This document shows, in pieces, positions 35,058-42,687 of a DNA stretch of 45,070 bases. Position numbers and translations under genes: made by a program. Under the pieces are notes generated by a model. That model was not told where the DNA came from. It searched no databases and saw only the letters and a list, made by a program, of their open reading frames with translations. Source of the stretch: Mollicutes bacterium (lineage in GTDB: Bacteria > Bacillota_I > Bacilli_A > Izemoplasmatales > Izemoplasmataceae). The DNA is taken from the NCBI GenBank assembly GCA_003559235.1, contig PWME01000219.1, positions 1-45,070 on the forward strand, read 5' to 3'. Position 1 is the first letter of the stretch. Every line of letters starts with the position of its first letter.

Positions 35058-37016
35058 CGGCTTTTCCTCCTTCACCTTTGTATCTAAAAAATCAATCAAT
35101 TGTTGTTTAACATCATCCAAAGCGTCGTTGTCAATTTGTGCTCCGGCATTGTTTAAATGGCCACCACCGCCAAAATGCTCCATAATAACTTGGACATTAA
35201 AGCCTTCTAAACTACGCGCGCTAATGCCCGTCTCATCACTTGAAATTTTTCCAAGGGCAAAGGCAGCAACCGTATTATCAATATCAAGTAAATCATCCGC
35301 TATCTGCGCAAGCATTGTACGATCGGGATTGTATTTATCAGGAACCACAATAATTGAAAACCGCTTATTATAAACTTCTGCCATACTCAATAACTCAGCT
35401 TGTATTTGAATATCTTTTAAACTTTTTCGCAATAGATTTTTAACTTTATAGGTGTCAGCACCATATTTTTTTAAGATTGCAGCCGCTTCAAGCGTACGGC
35501 TGCCCGTTCTTACCATAAAGTTGTTCGTATCAACCACAATCCCGCTATACATAATGGTCGCTTCAAATGGCGTAATCTCAACATCAACTTTAAACACATT
35601 AAGCATATCCACAATCAGTTCAGTGGTTGAAGAGGCATACGGTTCAATATAACGCATATCAGCGTCTTGCACTGCATCAGGTAACTGTCGATGGTGATCG
35701 ATAATCGCTTTAACTGGCGTTTTCTTCAATAATTTTTCACTGACAGCTTGTCCAACTGAGTGATGATCAACCATTATGAGCAACGTAGATGCATCGATGG
35801 TAGACAGTACCGTTTCTAAAGATACAAAATCTTCAAACAGTGACACATACTCATATTCCATCGATTTAAATATTTTCATCACAGACTTGGATAGTTCGTC
35901 TTCGTCAATAACAATAGCACCTTTTTTATCAAGCGCTTTAACCATCTTTAATACACCAATGGCCGCCCCAAGGGCATCAGGGTCAGGGTGCTTATGCGGC
36001 ATGATGATGACCGATTCAGCTGCAGAGATAAATCCTGCTAGTTTTTCTGCGTTAATGCGACTTGAAATACGTGTTCGTTTTTCACGGGCATTCACATTAG
36101 CACCAAAATATCGTGGTGTTTCACCTTGAATATTGACCACGATTTGATCGCCACCGCGTGATAATGCTAAGTTAAGCGCATCTTCTGCAGATTCACCAAG
36201 TTGCTTAAGTTGCATGTTCGCACATGCAAACCCACCAGACAACGTAATCGCAAGGTCTTCATCATTTGACACAGCTTTAATGTCATCACTAACCGAAAAC
36301 CCATTATCCATCGCTTTTTCTAAATCAACGCGATGCATAAATACGACAATCGATGATGCGCTAGCAGGTACGAAGTGATACCCACCGCGATCGGCCCATG
36401 CTTCAAGCGCCCCAAAAAGTTTTCCTTCCACAACGTTTTTTTCTTTCACATCAAGCACTTGAATGGCATCTTCAAAGTTATCTAGATGTAAAATTCCGAT
36501 ACAATCGGTTTTTGCATAATATTTATCTTTTAAGGTTTCGCGTTCTTCAACTGGGGTAATATACAGCATTTTTTGTAAAGCATCATAAATAATATCACAC
36601 CGGGTTTCAAGAATTTTAATCATAAAGCGCTCTTCACCAGCTTCAAGATAAGGTTTTAACTCTGGGTAAACCGTTGTGATACGACGCGATTCAAGCACAT
36701 TTTCAAACACATCTTTTGCTTGATCATTTGCGTAGATGACAACGTCTTTGTCATTGAGCATTACAACCCCAACAGGAAGATCTGCAAGCACTTTATCGCC
36801 CGCATCTGATTTTAATCGTAAATCCGTTCGCTTTTCTGAAATAAGTTGCTCAAGCCGATAAATCTTGCTTTTTTGTTTGCGCACGTGTCGCATGATAAAA
36901 AAGACACCCAGCCCTAATACGATGAGTGCAGACACACTAAAGACTGCCACAAACAAGAGATTATTGGCAACAGATAGCGGTAGTAAAAAGATTACGTCTA
37001 GTTTCAAAAGCGACAC
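34614..37016 (-). CDS. gdpP: GdpP-type c-di-AMP phosphodiesterase fused in frame to ribosomal protein L9
   Basis: One open frame of 800 codons contains a complete GdpP (residues 1-653) and a complete L9 (654-800) with no stop between. The GdpP part has two membrane helices (about 8-42), a PAS domain (about 70-130), a degenerate GGDEF domain (about 170-295) and DHH/DHHA1 phosphodiesterase domains. The latter show HKHPDPDALG (341-350), VDHHS (416-420), IDHH (439-442), Asp496 and GGGGH (616-620). GdpP hydrolyses c-di-AMP. The first codon is GTG 37016, but a TTG three codons later (37007) is better spaced from GAGGTG. An internal SD allows separate L9 synthesis. Confidence 0.92.
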   Translation of the reverse strand: MSLLKLDVIFLLPLSVANNLLFVAVFSVSALIVLGLGVFFIMRHVRKQKSKIYRLEQLISEKRTDLRLKSDAGDKVLADLPVGVVMLNDKDVVIYANDQAKDVFENVLESRRITTVYPELKPYLEAGEERFMIKILETRCDIIYDALQKMLYITPVEERETLKDKYYAKTDCIGILHLDNFEDAIQVLDVKEKNVVEGKLFGALEAWADRGGYHFVPASASSIVVFMHRVDLEKAMDNGFSVSDDIKAVSNDEDLAITLSGGFACANMQLKQLGESAEDALNLALSRGGDQIVVNIQGETPRYFGANVNAREKRTRISSRINAEKLAGFISAAESVIIMPHKHPDPDALGAAIGVLKMVKALDKKGAIVIDEDELSKSVMKIFKSMEYEYVSLFEDFVSLETVLSTIDASTLLIMVDHHSVGQAVSEKLLKKTPVKAIIDHHRQLPDAVQDADMRYIEPYASSTTELIVDMLNVFKVDVEITPFEATIMYSGIVVDTNNFMVRTGSRTLEAAAILKKYGADTYKVKNLLRKSLKDIQIQAELLSMAEVYNKRFSIIVVPDKYNPDRTMLAQIADDLLDIDNTVAAFALGKISSDETGISARSLEGFNVQVIMEHFGGGGHLNNAGAQIDNDALDDVKQQLIDFLDTKVKEEKPMKVILKKDLKNKGKKGDVIDVAPGYGNYLLTSQQAIEATSENLQAIEAEKEKAAEAEQKHLEDMKQLKERLDYRAVKLYVKVGDNGKFYGKVTAKHIAEALKEQHDIDLDKRKILLEEPIAQLGAHTIDVRLHKDVTATFELLVLEA

Positions 37017-37041
37017 CTCATTATCGAATATTGCGTATCAT

Positions 37042-37050
37042 ATTATATCA
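37042..37050 (-). promoter_or_regulatory. Extended -10 promoter of gdpP-rplI-dnaB
   Basis: TGATATAAT lies on the minus strand about 25 nt before the GTG start, with no good -35 (TTTTTA at the right distance). This is the same architecture as the promoters at 23114 and 27363. Confidence 0.6.
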
Positions 37051-37105
37051 TAGCCGACACCGGATAAAAAGCTTAACCCGCATTGGTTGTTCTCTTTTTG
37101 ATATG

Positions 37106-37134
37106 TTGACAAACATTGATTGACACGCTACAAT
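37106..37134 (+). promoter_or_regulatory. Promoter of the preQ1-controlled transporter gene
   Basis: TTGACA (37106-37111), 17 nt and TACAAT (37129-37134) lie on the plus strand. The start is expected near 37141, a few bases before the riboswitch stem. Confidence 0.85.
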
Positions 37135-37145
37135 ACCTTGTATTG

Positions 37146-37184
37146 CGCAGTTCGAAACCATCCTGCGTTATCAAAACTAGGAGG
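37146..37184 (+). promoter_or_regulatory. PreQ1-I riboswitch controlling translation
   Basis: The stem CGCAG/CTGCG (37146-37150 with 37163-37167) encloses the loop TTCGAAACCATC. It is followed by the A-rich tail TTATCAAAACTAGGAGG (37168-37184). This is the compact H-type pseudoknot layout of class I preQ1 riboswitches, close to the Thermoanaerobacter example in stem, loop and tail length. The tail contains the SD (AGGAGG), 7 nt before the ATG. Loop cytosines (37158-37159) can pair with the SD guanines, so preQ1 binding should hide the ribosome site. The downstream queuosine-precursor transporter supports the call. Confidence 0.85.
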
Positions 37185-37191
37185 CTTTTTT

Positions 37192-37890
37192 ATGTCCAAT
37201 GAATTATTATGGTTTATATTTGCTTTGGTAAACTTTGCCGGTATCATGCTTTCTTACAAGTTCTTCGGCAAGTTTGGATTGCTTGCATGGGTGGCAATGG
37301 GCACCGTTGTCGCCAACATTCAAGTGATGAAATTTGTGGAGCTCTTTGGCTTCACCGCAACACTCGGTAACATCATGTTTGGAACGCTCTTTTTAGCCAC
37401 CGATACCTTAAACGAAAAATACGGTTTAAAAGAAGCAAAGCGTGCGGTTTTAATCGGATTCTTTACGCTGTTTGCCATGGTTATTATTATGCAAATGGCA
37501 CTGTGGTTTGAACCTGCTGGCGCAGATACAGCACACGGTGCTTTAGAAAGTTTGTTTGGAATTGGGTTTGGTGATGTCAACTTAATGCGTGTTGCAGCGG
37601 CGAGTCTGGTCGCCTATCTAATTAGTCAACTGCTCGATGTCCATTTATTTCAAAGAATTCGTAAACGGTTCTCAAGTGCAAAAACACTATACATCCGAAA
37701 TCTCGGTTCAACAATGATTAGCCAACTTATTGATTCACTTATCTTCGCACCGATTGCATTCATCGGTGTTGTAAGCGGTGGTGAACTGTTCGATATTATC
37801 TTCACAACCTACGTCATTAAACTCATGGTTGCAGCATTAGACACGCCATTCATTTATCTCATGAAGTGGGTCAAGCCCATCTACGATTAA
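37192..37890 (+). CDS. yhhQ: Queuosine precursor transporter, YhhQ/VUT family
   Basis: This is a 232-aa integral membrane protein with about six helices. Family hallmarks are NEKYGLKEAKRAVLIGF after a TDTL segment (FLATDTLNEKYG), and later NLGSTMISQLIDSLIF. The YhhQ/DUF165 family imports queuosine precursors such as preQ0 or preQ1 for tRNA modification. No queuosine biosynthesis genes are seen nearby. The ATG 37192 follows an ideal SD embedded in a preQ1-I riboswitch, which fits feedback on uptake. Confidence 0.93.
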   Translation: MSNELLWFIFALVNFAGIMLSYKFFGKFGLLAWVAMGTVVANIQVMKFVELFGFTATLGNIMFGTLFLATDTLNEKYGLKEAKRAVLIGFFTLFAMVIIMQMALWFEPAGADTAHGALESLFGIGFGDVNLMRVAAASLVAYLISQLLDVHLFQRIRKRFSSAKTLYIRNLGSTMISQLIDSLIFAPIAFIGVVSGGELFDIIFTTYVIKLMVAALDTPFIYLMKWVKPIYD

Positions 37891-37894
37891 TCAA

Positions 37895-37932
37895 AAGCCT
37901 TCACCACGAACGCGGTGAAGGCTTATTTTTTT
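37895..37932. terminator. Bidirectional intrinsic terminator
   Basis: AAGCCTTCACC (37895-37905) and GGTGAAGGCTT (37914-37924) form an 11-bp stem followed by TTTTTTT on the plus strand. The minus strand ends in TTTT. It serves the convergent yhhQ and rpsR units. Confidence 0.92.
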
Positions 37933-38164
37933 ACTCTTTTACGTAAGGCAATAATGCCATGAAACGGGCGCGTTTAATCGCTACACTGAGTTGTTTTTGA
38001 TACCCAGCTTTCGTTCCTGTTACACGCTTTGGTAAAATCTTTCCACGGTCAGAAATAAACCGTTTCAACAATTCTGCATCTTTATAATCAATGGTTTTAA
38101 TTTTGTTTTCAGTAAAGTAGCATACTTTTTTACGACGTTTACGGAAATTACCTCTTCTAGCCAT
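37931..38164 (-). CDS. rpsR: 30S ribosomal protein S18
   Basis: S18 is a 77-aa basic protein of the platform of the small subunit that pairs with S6. It has the characteristic [32 protein letters not shown] core and [29 protein letters not shown]. It is the last gene of rpsF-ssb-rpsR, 15 nt after ssb. Confidence 0.97.
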   Translation of the reverse strand: MARRGNFRKRRKKVCYFTENKIKTIDYKDAELLKRFISDRGKILPKRVTGTKAGYQKQLSVAIKRARFMALLPYVKE

Positions 38165-38179
38165 TGTGAGACCTCCTTT

Positions 38180-38707
38180 TTAAAATGGCAAGTCGTCTTC
38201 TGTGACGACATCTGGTATTGCATCTTTATCATTTGTCGCATCTTCTTCATCATGGTTTGATTCATGGCGATTGTTTGGTGTTTCTTCGTAACGATTCGAA
38301 CGACTTCTATCTTCGTAATTAGACGCTGAACGATCGTCATAACGACTCTCACGACGCGGTTCATCATTATAGCGCGATGTGTTTTGCGCCATATCTCGAC
38401 TTTCAAGGAATTGCACGGATTCGCATACAATTTCCACGATAGAACGTCGGTTCCCATCACGGTCTTCATAATTACGAGATTGAACGCGACCTTCAACCCC
38501 AACCAAACTTCCTTTGGAAAGGAAACGTTCAACGTTTTCGGCTTGTTTGCGCCACACCACACAGTTTAAAAAATCTGCATCACCATCTTGGCTTTTAAAC
38601 GGCCGATTGACCGCTAAGCGGAATGTAGCAACCGCAACGTTGTTCGTTGTATGTCTTAGTTCAGGGTCTTTTGTAAGACGCCCTACAAGCACAACGCGGT
38701 TAATCAC
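38180..38707 (-). CDS. ssb: Single-stranded DNA-binding protein
   Basis: SSB coats single-stranded DNA at forks and repair sites. The 175-aa protein has an N-terminal OB fold (1-105: [43 protein letters not shown]). A disordered Asp/Arg/Asn-rich linker follows. The acidic tip EDDLPF docks partner proteins. It lies between rpsF and rpsR, the conserved arrangement. Confidence 0.97.
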   Translation of the reverse strand: MINRVVLVGRLTKDPELRHTTNNVAVATFRLAVNRPFKSQDGDADFLNCVVWRKQAENVERFLSKGSLVGVEGRVQSRNYEDRDGNRRSIVEIVCESVQFLESRDMAQNTSRYNDEPRRESRYDDRSASNYEDRSRSNRYEETPNNRHESNHDEEDATNDKDAIPDVVTEDDLPF

Positions 38708-38719
38708 GATTATCCTCTC

Positions 38720-39007
38720 CTACTCGTCTTCTTTAACAATTAAATAACGTAACACATCTTCACGGAGTCCGATGACGCGATCAAATTCAGCACGTACTGC
38801 TTCAGTCGCAGCAACGTCCATTACGACATAGTATCCTTTAGATTCTTTGTCGATTTCATACGCCAAGTCACGAACGCCCCACTCATCTGTCTTTTTGATT
38901 TCTGATTCGTCAGCATCGAAAAGAGCATTCAGTGATTCAATAAGCGCTTTACGATCTTCTTCTGACAAACTCGGACGGATGATGTACATAATTTCGTAGT
39001 TTCGCAT
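38720..39007 (-). CDS. rpsF: 30S ribosomal protein S6
   Basis: S6 is a 95-aa ferredoxin-like protein of the small subunit. It starts MRNYEIMYIIRPSLSEEDRKALIE and contains the conserved KTDEWGVRDLAYEIDKESKGYYVVMD. GGAGG lies 8 nt before ATG 39007. It is the first gene of the operon. The preceding leader may be the site where the S6:S18 pair represses its own synthesis. Confidence 0.97.
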   Translation of the reverse strand: MRNYEIMYIIRPSLSEEDRKALIESLNALFDADESEIKKTDEWGVRDLAYEIDKESKGYYVVMDVAATEAVRAEFDRVIGLREDVLRYLIVKEDE

Positions 39008-39033
39008 GTTTTATTCCTCCTTTTGGTCTGATG

Positions 39034-39078
39034 GCTGCTTCAAAGCAGCAAGGAAATCCGTGAGCACAAAACTCACGG
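39034..39078 (-). promoter_or_regulatory. Structured leader of rpsF, candidate S6:S18 autoregulatory site
   Basis: Two hairpins lie between promoter and SD: CCGTGAG/CTCACGG with a 7-nt loop (39058-39078), and GCTGCT-TCAA-AGCAGC (39034-39049). A CCG next to a stem is a hallmark of the S6:S18-binding motif known in many bacteria. I cannot confirm the exact fold by eye. Confidence 0.5.
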
Positions 39079-39084
39079 TAAAGT

Positions 39085-39113
39085 ATTATAGCATAACGAA
39101 GTGGCTTTGTAAA
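39085..39113 (-). promoter_or_regulatory. Promoter of rpsF-ssb-rpsR
   Basis: TTTACA (39108-39113), 17 nt and TATAAT (39085-39090) lie on the minus strand, with TG one base before the -10 (extended). It gives a leader of about 70 nt. Confidence 0.85.
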
Positions 39114-39125
39114 TAACGAGACCAC

Positions 39126-39848
39126 CTAATCTTCAAGCAATGCTTCTAAATCCTTTTGCATTGCGGGTGTAATGGCGTGCTCGGTTTTATAGGTCCTAAA
39201 TATAATTGAGCGTTCTGGGTGTGCAAGCGCAAATGCTTCACTATGTTTATAGTTAATGAGTGGGTCTTCAGTCCCGTTCATCATAATCAATCTTTTAAAA
39301 TGCATACTCTCTGCATGCGTGGCTGGGTTCATTGTCTGAATACGTTTTTCAGCTTGCTCTGCAGCTGTTTCATACTGTTCTCTTTTGGCTTGGGGAAATA
39401 GTTCCATGGCTGTGCGGTAAAAATCTGGTGTGCTAATGAGGGCAATCACCGTATCAATCGATTTGCTTAAACGTGATAAGTAATGCGCAACCATGCCACC
39501 CATAGAAATGCCTATAATGCTAAAGGTTGGATACTGATGCTGAAATGCTTTTTCATAAAGCGCTTTTATATCATGCGCTGTTGTTTGGATAACCTCAGGA
39601 ACTTCTAACGCAGCTAAGTCTTCATCTTTGGGCTGAAAAGGAGACGCACCGCGACTCCCGTGTTTATATGCATCAATCGCAACCACACGATAGCCTAAAC
39701 GGGTCAACATAACCCCAAGCATATGCATTGGGTTTTCTTTGTTGGAATGGATGCCATGCTGCAAAAAGATAAGTTTCGTTGTGCCTTCACGATTATATTC
39801 AAGTGTTTCAAGTCCGGCACGTTTTTTAGTCTCAACAATCGTCTTCAT
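39126..39848 (-). CDS. Alpha/beta hydrolase
   Basis: This is a 240-aa cytosolic alpha/beta-fold hydrolase. Ser115 sits in the nucleophile elbow GISMGG, Asp195 in NGTEDPLI and His224 in KTEHAI, completing a triad. The oxyanion segment is LQHGIHSNKEN. It resembles the YitV/dienelactone hydrolase group of esterases or peptidases, but the substrate is unknown. It overlaps the end of cinA by 17 nt and is the last gene before the rpsF promoter. No terminator is visible. Confidence 0.85.
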   Translation of the reverse strand: MKTIVETKKRAGLETLEYNREGTTKLIFLQHGIHSNKENPMHMLGVMLTRLGYRVVAIDAYKHGSRGASPFQPKDEDLAALEVPEVIQTTAHDIKALYEKAFQHQYPTFSIIGISMGGMVAHYLSRLSKSIDTVIALISTPDFYRTAMELFPQAKREQYETAAEQAEKRIQTMNPATHAESMHFKRLIMMNGTEDPLINYKHSEAFALAHPERSIIFRTYKTEHAITPAMQKDLEALLED

Positions 39849-41049
39849 GCATCAATGCCCTCAATATTAAGAATAAGCCATATGATGTAGCTTTTTGACG
39901 CACCGCGTTACGATCGCCAGAAAAGACTTTGTGGTACGTATGCGTTTTGCCTTCGTGATGCAAGCCAAAATACACCGTTCCAACTGGTTTATCAGGTGTT
40001 CCGCCTGTTGGACCGGCAATGCCTGAAACACTCATTGTAATCGATGCGCGTGTGCGCTGCGCAAGTTGATAAGCTAGTTCATAAACACATTGGTCACTTA
40101 CTGCGCCAAAGCGTTCCATAATAACTTGGTTAACGCCAAGCTGTTTTATTTTTGATGCATTGGAATATAAAACATGAGATTCAGAGAAAACGTGTGATGC
40201 ATCGGGAACATTGATTAAGCGTGATGTAAGCATGCCTCCTGTACACGATTCCACAAAACTGATGGTTTTCTCCTGATGTAACAATGTATTGACGACACGT
40301 GATTCAAGCGTTTGGTCGTGCGGTCCGACAATATACTCGCGATACCGTTTATTAAAGTCATCAAGCGCTTTTTCCATCAATGTTTGATTCTTTGAAACGA
40401 ATAAAACGCGGATTTCACCTATGTCCGCATACGGTGCAATATCAACACCAGGATGTTTGCGATACACATCACGCAAGGTCACCTCAAGGTCAGATTCACC
40501 AATACCAACCAATCGATACCCCGCTTCATAACGTTTTTCTCGGTGCAACGTTTTGAGGTGTTCTAAAGCCTCTTTAAACATCGGTTCAAGTTCCGCTGGG
40601 GGCCCTGGCAATAATAAAACATGTCGATTTTCTACAGTAAAAAGCGCACCTGGTGCTGTGCCAACTGGGTTGTCAATAATCGTTGCTCCTTGTGGAAAGT
40701 ATGCTTGTTTGAGATTTGTTTCACTCATTGTGCGCTTCGCACGCGCAAAATAATTTTGAATTCTGGTGAGCGATGCGTGGTCTTTTACCAACTCTAAACG
40801 AAAATGTTCAGCAACCGCCTCTTTTGTGACATCGTCTTCAGTTGGACCAAGCCCACCACTTAAGATAATTAATTCTGTATCCACCGTTTCTAACGCTTGT
40901 TTAATGTCTGGTTTATGATCGCCGACAATATGCGCTTTGTGGATGGTGATGTCTTTTGACATCAACCCTTCAGCGAGTGTTTCTAAATGCCGATTATGCG
41001 TTTGACCACTTAATAACTCAGCACCAACGTTAATGACTGTAGCACGCAT
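39832..41049 (-). CDS. cinA: CinA family protein (NMN deamidase/ADP-ribose pyrophosphatase)
   Basis: The 405-aa protein has both CinA domains: an N-terminal MoCF-like COG1058 domain (INVGAELLSGQTHNRH, ILSGGLGPTEDDVTKEA) and a C-terminal deamidase domain (about 250-405). The latter shows VESCTGGMLTSRL and SVSGIAGPTGGTPDKPVGTVYFG. In other bacteria these recycle NMN and ADP-ribose, and the gene is linked to competence in some. AGGAGG lies 8 nt before ATG 41049. Confidence 0.94.
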   Translation of the reverse strand: MRATVINVGAELLSGQTHNRHLETLAEGLMSKDITIHKAHIVGDHKPDIKQALETVDTELIILSGGLGPTEDDVTKEAVAEHFRLELVKDHASLTRIQNYFARAKRTMSETNLKQAYFPQGATIIDNPVGTAPGALFTVENRHVLLLPGPPAELEPMFKEALEHLKTLHREKRYEAGYRLVGIGESDLEVTLRDVYRKHPGVDIAPYADIGEIRVLFVSKNQTLMEKALDDFNKRYREYIVGPHDQTLESRVVNTLLHQEKTISFVESCTGGMLTSRLINVPDASHVFSESHVLYSNASKIKQLGVNQVIMERFGAVSDQCVYELAYQLAQRTRASITMSVSGIAGPTGGTPDKPVGTVYFGLHHEGKTHTYHKVFSGDRNAVRQKATSYGLFLILRALMHEDDC

Positions 41050-41067
41050 AGCAAATCCTCCTCATCG

Positions 41068-41535
41068 TTATGACCCAGTAATCAGTTCAACAAAAACCGG
41101 TATAAGCGTCACCAATACTATAATTAAGGCTAATACAAGCGCCGTTAGAACAAGTTTATAATTATGACGGGTGTAATACGCTTCACGGTCTTCAATCTTT
41201 GCAACTTTTGTATGTAAAAACGCAATGAAATAAAACAAAAACACAAAAATAAATACCAAAACAATATACAGTGCTGCGGCAATTAAAAACGCGCTAAACA
41301 ACGCCGCAAGAACATTATCGCCTGCATAAGGATTAAAACCAATGAGATGCATAATCACCAACAATGCAATGATTGCAGCAACAATCTTATAATGCTCAAA
41401 CAAACCACCCTTTTGTGCTGATAACATTTTCGCTGGAATAATGCGAGCGGTCTTTGCAAAACGGATAAAAATGCCGATAAAAAACGTGATAAAAAACAAC
41501 ACAAGTGTTGTTGAAACATACTCAATAATATACAT
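41068..41535 (-). CDS. Uncharacterised four-helix membrane protein
   Basis: I do not recognise this 155-aa protein. Four hydrophobic helices (about 6-24, 50-65, 76-105 and 130-150) are joined by short loops, including AKMLSAQKGGLFEHYK and HTKVAKIEDREAYYTRHNYK. The start is ATG 41535 with GGAGG 10 nt upstream; the frame continues to 41556 without an SD. It lies between ychF and cinA with no clear functional link. Confidence 0.7.
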   Translation of the reverse strand: MYIIEYVSTTLVLFFITFFIGIFIRFAKTARIIPAKMLSAQKGGLFEHYKIVAAIIALLVIMHLIGFNPYAGDNVLAALFSAFLIAAALYIVLVFIFVFLFYFIAFLHTKVAKIEDREAYYTRHNYKLVLTALVLALIIVLVTLIPVFVELITGS

Positions 41536-41556
41536 CGTTAAATAGCCTCCAAGCAT

Positions 41557-42660
41557 CTAAACATTAAAACGGAACAAGACAACGTCACCATCTTGCATGA
41601 CATACCCTTTGCCTTCAGAACGCATTTTGCCAAGTTCTTTAGCCTTGGCGAGTGAACCAATGGTTTTAAGGGTTTCAACATCAACCACTTCGGCGCGAAT
41701 AAACCCCCGCTCAAAATCCGTATGGATTTTCCCAGCACACTCGGGTGCCGTCATTCCTTCTATAAAGGTCCATGCTTTTAATTCATCCGATTCTGTAGTA
41801 AAAAAGGTCCTCAGTCCTAATAATGCATAGGTGGCTTGAATCAATCGTTCGCGACCTGTTTTTTCAATGTCGTACATGGCCAACGCTTCCGCTTGATCTT
41901 CATCGTCAAGTTCTATAAACTCCGCTTCAAGTTTTGCACTTAATGCAAGCACTTTTGCGCCTTGTCTTTTTGCGTACGTTTCAAGTTGCTTGCAGTGAAT
42001 ACAATCAGCGCCTTCTGGCAACATTGATTCATCAACATTGGCAATATACAATACCGGTTTATCCGTAATTAAGCCATAAGGTTTAAGCAACGCTTTTTCA
42101 AACGCTGTTAGTGAAATCGTCCGAACTGGTCTTCCTTCTTTCAATGCTTCTCTTACAGTGGTTAAAACATCATATTCTTTTGTCACGGTTTTATCAACTT
42201 TAAGCCGTGCCTTTTTCTCAATCTTTGGTAAACGATTTTCAATCACTTCAAGGTCAGCTAACATTAACTCGCTTTCGATAATCTCGACATCCCGAACAAC
42301 ATTAACATCGCCTTCAACATGACTCACATTGGAATCATTAAAACAACGCACAACATGAATAAGCGCATCAACATCACGAATCGCTGCTAAAAAGCGGTTG
42401 CCTAACCCTTCGCCTTTATGCGCATCTTTTACAAGACCCGCAATATCAGTGAACTCATACGTTGTTGGGACAGTCTTTTTAGGGTTCACAATGTTTTCTA
42501 ACGTGTGTAACCGTTCATCAGGTACAACAACTGTGCCAACGTTGGCTTCCACTGTGGTAAATGGGTAATTTGCCGCAAGGGCTTCTGTAGCACATAAAGC
42601 ATTAAAAAGTGTTGATTTGCCGACGTTTGGCAAACCGATAATTCCTGCAGTTAACGGCAT
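41557..42660 (-). CDS. ychF: Obg-like ribosome-associated ATPase YchF
   Basis: YchF is a universal P-loop protein of the Obg group that prefers ATP over GTP. The 367-aa protein has G1 GLPNVGKSTLFNAL, G3 DIAGLVKDAHKGEGLGNRF, G4 as NVDE (rather than NKxD), and a C-terminal TGS domain (FFTTESDELKAWTF...GKIHTDFERGFIRAEV). The length is normal. Confidence 0.97.
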   Translation of the reverse strand: MPLTAGIIGLPNVGKSTLFNALCATEALAANYPFTTVEANVGTVVVPDERLHTLENIVNPKKTVPTTYEFTDIAGLVKDAHKGEGLGNRFLAAIRDVDALIHVVRCFNDSNVSHVEGDVNVVRDVEIIESELMLADLEVIENRLPKIEKKARLKVDKTVTKEYDVLTTVREALKEGRPVRTISLTAFEKALLKPYGLITDKPVLYIANVDESMLPEGADCIHCKQLETYAKRQGAKVLALSAKLEAEFIELDDEDQAEALAMYDIEKTGRERLIQATYALLGLRTFFTTESDELKAWTFIEGMTAPECAGKIHTDFERGFIRAEVVDVETLKTIGSLAKAKELGKMRSEGKGYVMQDGDVVLFRFNV

Positions 42661-42687
42661 GCTTGCCTCCTTATCATAACACCAAGA

